A DNA stretch of 64,000 nucleotides, from assembly GCA_009363875.1 (NCBI GenBank), contig CM018695.1, positions 47,973,161-48,037,160 on the forward strand. The letters run 5' to 3'. Positions 47,625 through 58,900 of the stretch are shown in pieces. The notes beneath the pieces were generated by a model. It saw only the letters and a list, made by a program, of their open reading frames with translations. It made no database searches and was not told the origin of the DNA. A program made the translations under genes and the position numbers. Position 1 is the stretch's first letter. Every line of letters begins with the position of its first letter. This stretch comes from Mikania micrantha (taxonomy: Eukaryota; Streptophyta; Magnoliopsida; Asterales; Asteraceae).

Positions 47625-49612
47625 TCTAATGGGGTTATCTGTACAAACCTCCTCCCCTCGCAGCTCAAACCCAATAAATCCCTAACAGACTCTTTGTTGA
47701 CTTTAATTTTGTTACCACCCACCGTAATTACCATTTTTTTGTCATCAAAGTTCCCGATCACATAGTGTGCTAATCTCCCCGGAATTCCATCAACCATGAA
47801 GTTTAATAAACTTCCAAACCCCATATTAACCACCGATTTCTTCTGATTTTCTTTCAACAGATTTACACACCTGTATAATTGCGCAGACGATGATCTTGTA
47901 CATATTCTGAAGTACTTCTAATTATCATCAATCTCATTCGACATACTTTCCAAATCATCGTTATCTCCTTCTTCAAGTGGAAGCACCATGTTTTTCAGCT
48001 TTTTGACTGGTTTTTCTAGTGTTAAAAAAAATAAAATAGTCTAAGTATGTTACATGGACATGTGTTTACACTTATGTTACATAGTTTAATGTTACAATTT
48101 ACATTTCCCTAGTTTCTTGACAAGTCCCGCATCCTTTACTTTGTTTACAACCTTATCAGGACTCTTTCCACTATCCAGAACTATTGGTCTGTCGATTGTG
48201 TTGCTGAATTTCGTCAAAACATGACTTGCTATTCGACCACTTCGTTTAACTGCACACATTACAATATTATTCAATGACATACACAAGAACGGAAAAATCT
48301 GAAGTATATGATATGTTGATGTAAAACCTAACAAAGTATAACCTGATGTTGATGTAACTTTTCCTGTAAAAGAGATTAGAAACCTATTTTAGTATTTAAA
48401 ACTTAAGAAAAAATGTATTATTTCAAAAATTCATAATTTTTTTAAATACCTGCTTGATACACTCTTAAACATTTGTTTACTTTTATCACGATTCTTTCTT
48501 CCTCTTGTTGTTGACACTTTGTTTACACCCTTACTACAACCAAACAAATTAGAATAGATGAGTTACTTTTTAGTCAGATTTTTTACTAGTTCAAGTCACA
48601 CTAAATGAAACATAAATGTAAATCTACATATTACTATATAATTGTTACCTACGCATGGTGGAATTGATAAGTAACCGAATCCCAAAATAATAACGTAACA
48701 GAACCGAATCACAAAAAATTGCAATGTTATACCAAGTAACATTAAGGCCAAATAAGATAATTCAAAAACACAATTTTAAAAACTACCTTATACACATGTG
48801 TATTCAACCAGTAAAATCTATCAAACCAATATACACCATCCAACATGCCATGTTACACAAACTAGATTTAGGCATAAAAACTACCTCACACACATGTGTA
48901 TTCAAAATTTAACAAATTATTCATTAAATACAATACTTATCTTATCATGGTACAAAATTTCAAATAAACAAACAACAAAATAATAATGTAACAGATATGT
49001 TAAAACAAAATTGCATTATTCTATCATGTAACGTTAAATATACATTAACTTAAAATTTATCTGGTCATACCTTTGCGTATCATCTTTCTCACCCCCATTT
49101 TTTGGTTTCTTGTTACCAATTTCCTCTTCAACTAACAACTTTCGTTTTTTTCTTCTTGCGATCCTTAAAGAAGCAAAAGCAAAACTTTACTAACTTTAAC
49201 AAATCAATTCAATGTTACATAAAGGGATTCTACATACCTTACAAAATCATTGTCTGACTCATTAGGTGTAACATTTATGTCATGTTTTGTAGGGCTGTCT
49301 TCCAAATTCATCCCCACATTCCTACACCAAAATTCAAGCCGTGATATATCAGTTTTTTGTCAAAAGTTAAGTTTTTTTTCTGTTAAAACTGACACTTAAT
49401 CAATCGGAACTTAATCTTAATCAACTTACATTTCTTGTGTTGTATCCGGTGTTGTCTCTGGTATTTCGGCACCCTTTGACAAACTTCCTGCTTCGTCGTC
49501 CTCGCCGGCTTTTATTGTAGAAAAGAAAAAATTCGGATCTCGATCATTTCTTTTTGACGGATCTTCGATGAATCCAGCCGGCAATTGTCGAGCATCTTTT
49601 TTGGTTCTCATG
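47625..49612 (-). pseudogene. Ulp1-like gene, N-terminal block
   Basis: The first exon starts MRTKKDARQLPAG at 49612 and ends before a GTAAGT-type donor near 49430. Small exons follow at about 49320-49240, 49165-49075 (RRKKRKLLVEEE, a basic possible nuclear localisation signal) and 48334-48105. The exon cut by element B (from about 47930) carries VNMGFGSLLNFMVDGIPGRLAHYV and LLGLSCEGRRF. A TAG near 47921 (EIDDN then stop, then KYFRICTR) may be a mutated Trp codon or an unrecognised splice acceptor. Confidence 0.7.
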
Positions 49613-50069
49613 CTTTGAAAAAAAATTGCTTCAGTGACAAAGGAAACACTTGACGATGTAATTAAACTCGGATTATATAGCATTTACCTGAAATCGCGAT
49701 GAAGTTTGTTGAAATTGCGACTAAGAATGTCGAAAGCGCGCCTAAGGTCCGGTCGTCGACGACGGTTTAGGGAGAAAAGGGTTTCGGTGGTCAACGGTTT
49801 TTGGGAGAAAAAGGGTTTTGGGTGGTCGACGATTGGAAAAGGGGGGAAAGAGGGGGTACGGTACCCGTTTTTTTAATCCAAAAGTACACTAAACAAATTT
49901 TCAATTATACCCTTTTGTACTATTTTGTATCACCTTCAACTATTTTATTCTAAAAATATCCAATCTACTTTTTCACTTTTAATCTACACCATCCAATTCA
50001 AAGATCTATGGTTCAAATCAAGTTTTCAAAGTTTCTTTATCTCAACCAGGTTTCCAAAATATCATTCCC
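49613..50069. other. Right arm of MULE-2
   Basis: The upstream region of the Ulp1 gene and the right terminal inverted repeat (about 49985-50069). Purine-rich on the plus strand near 49790-49860, with no gene. Confidence 0.5.
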
Positions 50070-50078
50070 ATATATATA

Positions 50079-50451
50079 TATACACACACACACATCTATG
50101 TGTATCTTATAATATATATTTGCTTATGAATTGGTAATCTCCATTATATTTAATTAAAAATTAGTATTATGAAAATTTAAATTCGAAACAAAAAACTCTG
50201 GGGTTACAGTTTAGCCCCGTTAGCTTTAGATGTGAGAGCCAGCCGTGAGAAAAATGGATGGATCCGTCGTGTTACATATAAGGAAAACATCTTCAATCAA
50301 CTTGACTATACACAACATACAAAAAAATTGGCAAAAATATTAAACATAAATGATAATAAGTTTTTAGCCATAAATGAATCAGTGTGTGAAGTTTACAAAT
50401 TCTAATTTTAATAAAAGCGTAGTTACATTAAACACATGTCACCTTAACTTT
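50079..50451. other. Spacer right of MULE-2
   Basis: An AC/AT microsatellite at 50070-50093 is the MULE-2 target. After it the sequence is AT-rich with no recognised feature. Confidence 0.4.
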
Positions 50452-50758
50452 AAATAAATTCTTTGTTATCCAGCAAAGTCACCCTGGTGGTTAAGGTTTG
50501 CTTCTTTCTTCTTGGAAATCAGGGTTCAAGTCTTACTTGTGACACTTTAATGGATATCAGGTGAGGAGAGGAATCTTAAGCTTAATCTCAGGTTTCGAAC
50601 CAATGGGGGCGAGGATTTACCTATTACGGGGTTCTCGCGCATCAGGGGGTACGGTCTCGTAGTCGGCGATCGAGTAATCGATCTTAGTTACCAACCGTCA
50701 GGATAACTGAAAATAGCACGACGAGACTATCTGACATTCAAATAAAATAAATTCTTTG
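50452..50758 (+). mobile_element. tRNA-derived SINE with 14-bp TSD
   Basis: The 14-mer AAATAAATTCTTTG flanks it exactly (50452-50465 and 50745-50758). The 279-bp body (50466-50744) has an A-box-like TGGTGGTTAAGG at 50485-50496 and a good B box GGTTCAAGTCT at 50523-50533, the internal Pol III promoter of tRNA-related SINEs. The body is unrelated to a tRNA beyond this head. Confidence 0.85.
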
Positions 50759-51736
50759 CTTCTCTCTCCTATTATTTACTACTTGTCTTTTATATTAAAT
50801 ATTATTGATTTTAAATAATTGGGTTGTGCAATTTACATAATAAATCATAACAAAATTTCAATTATATAATATCTTAAAATACAATTTTATAATTCTTAAA
50901 TTTTCATTATTTGTAATTTATTATTTTTAAATATTCACTACTTATTATTTTATCAACATTTATGATATCAAACTATCGAATTTTTATAAAAAATGTTGTT
51001 TACAACATAGTAAGTTTATTTAACACATATAATAGGTGAGTTCCTAACGTAGTGTGTTATATAATTATATACATTGACAAAAAAATATATAAAACATAAA
51101 AGATAATAAGTTTTTAGCCATTTAAGAATTAATATTGTAGACAGTTATATTTGTCATTATTTATTATTTTTACCAATATTTACTGATATCAAAAAATACA
51201 AATTTTTATAAAAAAAAAATACCGGTTACAATATGTTAAATTTATTCAACATATATAACACACAAATTTCTGAGCTAGTGTATTATATAATAATATACGT
51301 GGTGGTGGTGGCGGCGGTTGGGCGGTGGTGGCAATCAATTAAATATAACATTATTATTATAATATTCTTCAAACTATAATCCAAATAATAAGAGTTGTGC
51401 CTTTTTCTTCAATAACAATCTCACACGTTCTAAATTATTCCTAGTTATATACCACATGTTAATTAACATTAACTAATGTTTAACGTACGCACTAAGATTA
51501 ATACATATTTGTACATATACAACAAAAACCTAGGTGATGATCCTACCCGATATGTGACTTGTGCAAACGCACCCCTTGAGCTCTGAGGTACCAACTAGTG
51601 ATCAATTAAATTAGAATTGTATATTTAATTTTTCAATCTGAGTACGGTTTTTCAAATAATTCAAAGATTTTATGTAATTAATTCATGATTTATGAGCCTA
51701 TTAATACAATTATATTAATAAAAACATTGTTGTTAG
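50759..51736. other. AT-rich spacer
   Basis: No gene is seen. A short GGT/GGC-rich run lies at 51300-51335. Some ATAATAAGTTTTTAGCC words recur near 50346 and 51105, which suggests an old local duplication. Confidence 0.4.
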
Positions 51737-52307
51737 TAAAGGTGTGCTTCGTTCAGTTAATTTTTTGCATAAAACCGAAACCGACATAATCGGTCTTTAG
51801 TTATTACAAACCAATCGGTTTTTGGTTTTTCGGTTTCGGTTTTTTTTATACATCTTTTCTTCTTTTTGTTCTCTCTTTCTCTCACACACATTCAATGATA
51901 ATTTATAAATTAATTGATTGGATACTAACTAATTACAATAAAACTAAAGTATCATAATCATGTTCATACATTTAAAAAAAAGAAGCAAAGTTTAAAAGTA
52001 AATATAGGATAGCTTTCATCTTTATCATCTCTTAAGTTGGTAGAGTTCATATAATATAAATCTTCATCATCCCAATGATAGACTATTTACATATTTCTCC
52101 GGTTAAATAAGTCTAAAAATAATGACAGATATGCTAATTGTTAATAAAGACAAAATCAGTTTGGTTCAATTTCTTTTGGTTTTTGAAATATGAAAAACGG
52201 AAACCAAACCAAAAAATTCGGTTTAGATTTTTTTTTCAGCTATTCGTTCATTTTGGTTTTTTAGGTTGTTCGATTTATTCGGTTTTTTGCTCATCATTAG
52301 TTCTTAG
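51729..52307. mobile_element. Probable non-autonomous hAT element
   Basis: The ends TAAAGGTGTGC (51737) and, complemented, TAATGATGAGC (52299) match at 8 of 11 positions. The flanking octamers GTTGTTAG and GTTCTTAG match at 7 of 8, the hAT duplication length. The interior has subterminal CGGTTT words on both arms and no coding region. Confidence 0.5.
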
Positions 52308-52943
52308 ATCCTAAAGCCCATCGTTCACAACAACCGTCACTACCACGACATGAAGCACACCAGCAATCACCACCACCGCATAAGGTCTTGCCACTATTCA
52401 TAGTCAGCCACCATCACCTGAGGCAGCCTCACCACTACTAGTGCTGTAGATCGAAGGTTTGTTTCATATCCTCCTCAAAATCGTTGGAATTCAGCCGATT
52501 TGTGGCCGATTAGGACCGCCTAGGCATGCCTTTGACCATCGTTAACCGCCTAGCGATTAATTAGTTGATTCAATGAAAATTCAACGGTAGACCTTCCATT
52601 CAAGATTACTCCCCGATTAATCGGCCAATTTTTACAACATTGTCTGCTAAAAAGTATACATGTTTGACACTAACATGACTCAAAACATATCATTTATGTA
52701 TCATATGAAACTCGAGACATCTAGTTTTCAGCGTAAGGGAGAACCATATAATAAATTTCATTAAATGTGACAGGTACATATGTTATGATCAATACTGAAA
52801 ATACCATGCAAAATTTATGTCTAAAACAAAATTTAAAAAAAAATGTAAAAGCACCAATAATACGAAAACGAAAAGCTATAACAGAATTACAGAAATATGA
52901 ATCAAGGAGGAAGAAAGGGCAAAACTGGAACCCAAATGCGATT
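52308..52943. other. 3' flank of the eIF2-gamma gene
   Basis: Intergenic sequence with no second gene. It must include the eIF2-gamma 3' untranslated region and polyadenylation site (minus strand), which I cannot place exactly. Confidence 0.4.
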
Positions 52944-55900
52944 CTAAATAGGGCAAGGTGGAATATCAAGAGTTAAACCTGCTTGAATCTGACCCCAACC
53001 GATGAGTCGCCAATGCTTCTCCACTCTCCTGCTCAGCGCAATCTTCTCACCTCGGCTAGTACATACCGGTGATGTCAGCTGCAGTTTTGCTAAATCGTTC
53101 TTAACCGCCAAAACACGCGCCCCAGTTGACATTGATCCTATATTCAGCATCAGTATTTCCGTTTTTGACAGCTTTGATACCTTCCCCTGCTTTTCTGTTC
53201 CTTTTGTCTTCACACCCAGTAAACGACGCAAAAGAAAAAAGTTCACCTGGAAAAAGAATGTGTAAGATAAGCACAAGTAGTTTTGTTAAGGGTCAAATAA
53301 TTACTTGATTACAACATAATTGGTGGATTGATCTAACTTTTAATAAAGCAGATTTATACGGTTGAGATGATATACTAGAGATGGCAAGATTAAAACATTA
53401 AGAACAAGAATAATAGAAATCTATGTATAAAAATAATTTAAAAGGTTGTATTCCTAAAATAAACTATTGTTTACTTGCAACCCGTATCACCCGTTCCTTT
53501 TTTAGCTAAAGATTTAACTTGACCTTCTTAAGAAAAAATGACAACCCAAATCCACACATTTCAAAAGGAAATTGCTTTATATTGTCACTTTAGTTAGACA
53601 TAGTGACACTGCACCTCTCTTTTTATCTATTGGACACATTTGACCAACTGTCTCGCTCCATTCACAACCATGTTTAATTGTACCATTTCAAGGACTTCTT
53701 CAAAGCTGACTCTCTATCCCAACTATATAGGGGTAAGGAATATACTGGGTAAGTTCGTTTAATTGTACCCATTTCTAGGTGAACTTTAAATTTGTTGAAC
53801 ATGCCACCTCTAGATATCAACACCACAAAAAAATGTAGGATGGTACAACCATTGTCTCAGAAGTTGTTAACAGTTACCTCAAGTTCAACATAAACATCAG
53901 GAAGAGACCCAACTTCTCCAAGAACCTGACCCACCAAACGATCCGCACGGGTCAACATAGGGTCCATTGTTGTTCCGACTCCTATAAGACCTCCAGGTAC
54001 GGCATATTGAAGTTCATTCTGTTCTGCAAATAGTGACACTATTCTAGAGTAAATTGGGGTGCACTTGATGTGGCCACTCTCATCTTTCACAACAATCCCT
54101 GGACGGACCTCGATATTCTGGTTTACCTTCAATACACCCTGTATAAAACAACATTCTGATATCACTAATACAATAATAACTACGTTAGATGTTTATATTA
54201 TTTTATATTTATTATTTTTCCGTGATGCTGTTACAACACTTTCCACCCATATGAAAAAATTAAAGGAAGCAAGGACGGAGCTTTTTAGGAGCCCGGGGGT
54301 GCCCCGGCCCCGGCCCCTGCCGTTTTTCCGCTCACAAATGGTCGATATAATAGTATTTCGTCGGAAAATTTTATAGGTACTGAGTCTAGCCATCTCTTTT
54401 TTTCTTCTTAAAAATCATTGCCCTCTTGATTTAAAAAAATATGTATATACTAAACTTGAACTAGTCTTTTAACAATATATTTAACGGTTTATGGTTTAAA
54501 CTTATTCAGAAATTTCAAATAAGTATACTAGTGAAATAATAAAGCTTAATTTATAAAAATATTTAAGTTATAAAGGGTAATATGCAACATTCTAATTAAA
54601 AATAATAATAATTTGGAGACACAGAGGCTTGCAGCCTTGCCTAGTTGCTTTCATCGTCGGCCCAAGTTGTAATTCTTTTTCCAGATACTCACTCTTTCAT
54701 CTTAAACATTTAATGTCTTGTTTGTTACATATTTTGTCGGAAAATTTTATAGATACCGAGTCCAACCTCCTCCGTTTTTCTTCTTAAAAATCATTGCCCT
54801 CTTGATTTAAAAAAAATATGTATATACTAAACTTGAACTAGTCTTTTAACAATATATTAAACGGTTTATGGTTTACGGTTTAAACTTATTCAGAAGTTTC
54901 AAATATAGTGAAATAATTAAGCTTAATTTATAAAAATGTTTAAGTTGTAAAGGGTAATATGTAACATTCTAATTAAAAAAAAGAAAAAAAAAACATAATT
55001 TGGAGACTTAAAGGCTTGCAGCCTTGCCTAGTTGCTTTCATCGTCGGCCTAAGTTGTAATTCATTTTCAGGATACTCACCCTTTCTTCTTAAGCATTTAA
55101 TGTCTTGTTTGTTACATATTTAGTTTTCTGAGTGCAAGTAAAATTAGATATTCAAAGTTTTTAAATGTTTGACCCGACCCGAATATATAATCCGAAACAT
55201 AGCGATAGGAAAAATTTTGAGTCTGACTTTCGGCCTGCTAAGGGTTTGTTTTCAAGCTCCGTCAATGAAAGGAAGAACAAACCTTAAGGATACTTCCACC
55301 AGCAACACCACCTTTAATCTCATCAACTTCAGATCCAGGTTTGTTAACATCGAATGAACGAATTACAATCATATTTGGAGGTGAAATGAAGTTTCTCTCC
55401 GGAATGGGAATCCGCTTAATTATGTATTCGCAAACAACATCAATATTATACCTAAGTTGAGCAGACACTGGGATGACCGGTGCACCATCAGCAACTGTTC
55501 CCTAATATCATGAAAAAAAAAGTAAAAAATAAAAAAACATGAGAATTACATGACAATCCAGGACAGCCTGAAACAGTTTTTGTCCAAATTATTGAACTTG
55601 TTATAAATAAATATCTTATTTCATTATTTCAATAGCAACGTATCTTTTGGAAGAAAATAATTTAAGAGGCTTGATGCACTGAAAGTGAAAATTGTCACAA
55701 AAATAATCATTTTCCTGATGTGTTATCTATATAGCCTGATAGCCATGTCAGAAACAAATCTCCCATTTAACCATGAGATGTATGGTCTACTGTTAAGTGT
55801 GTAACATACTTTTTCCAATCAATAACAATTTGAAATAATGTGATCACCATATCATGTATAGTTTTTAGTGTATGGATTGTGTGCATTATTATTCAAGTTA

Positions 55901-58900
55901 GAGTGTAAATATTTTTAAGGTTTAGGCAAGTAAAAGTAGACACATGAGCAAACATTCATGTAACACGTGGCTATATGTATGAAATTGTTCTGATATGACC
56001 ATAGAGGTATAACACACCCAAAAAGGGCCACTTTCACAATTTTCTCTTCAAAATGCATCATGCAAAATTTTCAACCCAGCTGACATGTTTCCTAAATCCT
56101 ATTAAGCTTATGCTTTTTATATCACTCGTTTGACTCATTAGAGGTACAACTTACCCAAATCGACCCACACATAAATAAATAAATAAATTGTAAATGTCAT
56201 CAATTCACATTAATGTACAAAAAGTGGGGAGAAGGACCATGGCAGACAACCTGGATGAATTTCTGAATCGCTTCATGTTGATTAATGGCTATATTTTCCT
56301 GAATTAGATCAACCTTATTCTGAAGAATTATAATATGTTCGAGCCTCATTATTTCAACAGCAGCCAAGTGCTCAGATGTCTGAGGTTGGGGACAACTTTC
56401 ATTTGCAGCTATGAGAAGTAATGCTCCATCCATGATTGCAGCTCCGTTGAGCATAGTAGCCATGAGAATATCATGTCCCTGTAGAATAAAAAAATAAAGT
56501 GAACTGTCTATCACCAAGAAGAGAAGGTTAATTATAAGAATAGTAAAAAGACATGCTGTAAATTAGATGTTTTGAGCAAAGGGCTTATTGGGACTGCAGT
56601 TGACTCATGGTACCTGCTATGATTACAGTGACAGCAACCATGATGTTTTGAATAGACTAATAGTCCATTCCCATTGTGTGTGTCTGTATACTGTATATAC
56701 ATTAGCTGCCAACATGACTACCAATTCTATATTCATATGAATTTATATTTCAGCCTATTCACCTATAATTTTAGGTAATAATGATAGAATCCATGCATGT
56801 AAATACGTTGACACAATCCAAGTTTATTGTTTGTTACACTTACCAAGTTTATCTCTCCAGATGCTAAAATATTGTTTGTTATTCTGAAATCAGCACCGGA
56901 ATGGAATGGCTTTTTTTAAGATGAAAAATTATCTTGTGGTTATATAGAATAAAAACAGAGTTGTAGCATGACCAGTCTCAGTCTCAAAAATCCAAATCTA
57001 ATCACATTCACGGCAACTTTCAAGGATAATTTTTTAGCCTGGTAAATACTTACCGGGCAATCAACAAATGATACATGCCTCACTAGTTTCATCTTACTGT
57101 TCTCAAATCCGGGCACGTCACAAGGAGGATTATCTTCTTTCCCACTTCCATATGCCCTGAAAAAATCCATACAAATCTTTAATAACATGCTAGGTGATAC
57201 TAAATGCCGAGATACAATGATATTGCATTACTTGTACTCTTACTTGTAACACTTGGGCCGTGGACACCTTTCATCTTCACATTTGTATATCTTTGCATTG
57301 GCATACCCAAGCTTAATGGTAATATTACGTTCCAATTCATTTTTAAAACGAACAGTCTGAATAATGAATGAAAACCAGTTTATTAAAAAAGCTTTTATTC
57401 AAAAATTGTAAAAAAAACATGGAAGCCTTGCTTTATCTACATTATATTTAATAATCAAGCTCATCATTCTAGTGAGACATGGAGCAATTAAGATATCTTA
57501 TATTGGGCAAAAACCTATCTCTTTACAAAATTTCTCCATCTAATGATTAAAACAAACACCGCCTTTTGTAAAACACAGGAGACCGTCATGAATGGACATA
57601 GTTTCAAGTTTGATGACAAATACTTAGGAGGGTGAGGGCGATGATGAAAAGCAAGAGCGAGAGTTTGGAGGTAGAGTAGAATTATATTACAAGTTGAAAC
57701 AAATCCCTAATGACTAATATTATGGGGGCAACCATGTAAAAATATTAGTCCCTATGTTCATAAACTTCTGAAGGATAACTTATCTCTTATACATTAGGCA
57801 ACTGGACTTTTTAGTAAAGGGAAAAATATATACACAAATAAAAATTAGAACCAAAATAAGAGCAAACAGGATGGTAATCCAAAATGACACATGGCAAACA
57901 GCAAAACATGTGTCAATAAGAACAAAACTATAATAATATCATTCACCATATGATAGAAACTCAAATTTCAATTAGAACCAAAATAAGAGCAAACAGGATG
58001 TTAATCCAATTCGAGAAGGATTAGGTCTCCAATTATAAAGGTTTTAAACCCTAATTTCATAAATAAAACATCAACAACTCTCCTTTTGGGGCTATTCCCA
58101 TACATTTAAAGTAAACAAAGATAAAAATACTAACCCCACTACTCCACTTAATTTGACCAGGTCAAACCCGGGTTTAACCCTGGTGTCATAGGGGTTTGTA
58201 TCAATACATCCCCCAAGGAAAAATGACTTGTCCTCAAGTCGACAAAGTTCAAATCCCTGCATTTCAAGTCTGCTTTTACATCTTTGTTCCAGAAAATATC
58301 ACCATCTTCGTACATCTCTAATCCACCTCTGAAGTTCACCATAAGCAATTTTAACATGGGGTGGAAGCCGCTGCCTTTAGAACCAAGTTTTAGACATAAA
58401 CATATCCTGAAATTTAATTTGGCTATATAAAGCCTGATTGGTTCAGCCAGGCGCTCCATCTTCTATCGTTGGAAATATCAACATTCTCACTCTTCAAAGC
58501 AACTTCTACTAAAACTGATGGCAACTTTCTGGTTATCCGAGTTGACCATCTCATCTCTTTTGTCAGCCTTCAAACTGTCCTCTGCTGCTGTGCTCTTTCG
58601 ACCCTCACCTGATTTTTCACCGTAACAGCCATTTCCGATCATCTGGGTCTTGATTATTGAAAATCTTCCTTTAGGGTTGCTAAGATGGCAACTAATCGTA
58701 CTGAAATGGTTGATAATTGAGCAGCGATAATCGAATTCCGGGTTGTAGCCGCCATTTGATTTGCAGGTGAAATTGATTCGCCGACGGCGAAACCGATTTG
58801 ATTTTCTGGTGAAATTGTTACTGGCTCAGAACCATCTTCAAGTTTCCCGGCAATAGAACCATTGATAGAAACTCGAATTTCAATTAGAACCAAAATAAGA

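Larger units (their letters stand above)
19937..49612 (-). pseudogene. Ulp1-like cysteine protease gene split by two Ty3 elements
   Basis: The gene reads leftward from an ATG at 49612 to a stop at 19937-19939 and is present in three blocks: 49612-47625, 37467-35989 and 22486-19937. The gaps are exactly elements B and A. The reading frame resumes across both gaps once the inserted DNA is set aside. The N-terminal half resembles the plant-specific domain preceding Ulp1 catalytic domains in MULE-borne proteases. The C-terminal block is a C48 peptidase. Such proteases cleave SUMO-like modifiers, but the role in transposition is unknown. With two retrotransposons in its exons the gene is disrupted. 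Confidence 0.8.
14156..50078. mobile_element. MULE-2: FAR1-GRF-Ulp1 Mutator-like element
   Basis: The left end GGGCATGTATATTATACAAAC (from 14165) and the complement of the right end, GGGAATGATATTTTGGAAAC (from 50069 leftward), align at about 70% over the first 50 bases, so they are degenerate terminal inverted repeats. Both sides are flanked by the 9-mer ATATATATA, the expected duplication length, although this is a low-complexity site. Inside lie a plus-strand FAR1-like transposase pseudogene, a duplicated GRF zinc-finger gene and a minus-strand Ulp1-like protease gene. Two Ty3 elements were added later. Without them the element is about 12.2 kb. MULEs carrying Ulp1 protease genes are known in plants (Kaonashi in Arabidopsis, CUMULE in melon). 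Confidence 0.75.

Noticed and set aside
57951..58205. Possible simple direct duplication rather than LTRs
   Set aside because: Rejected because TG...CA ends, a 5-bp flank on the outside and a purine tract favour an LTR element; kept as element D.
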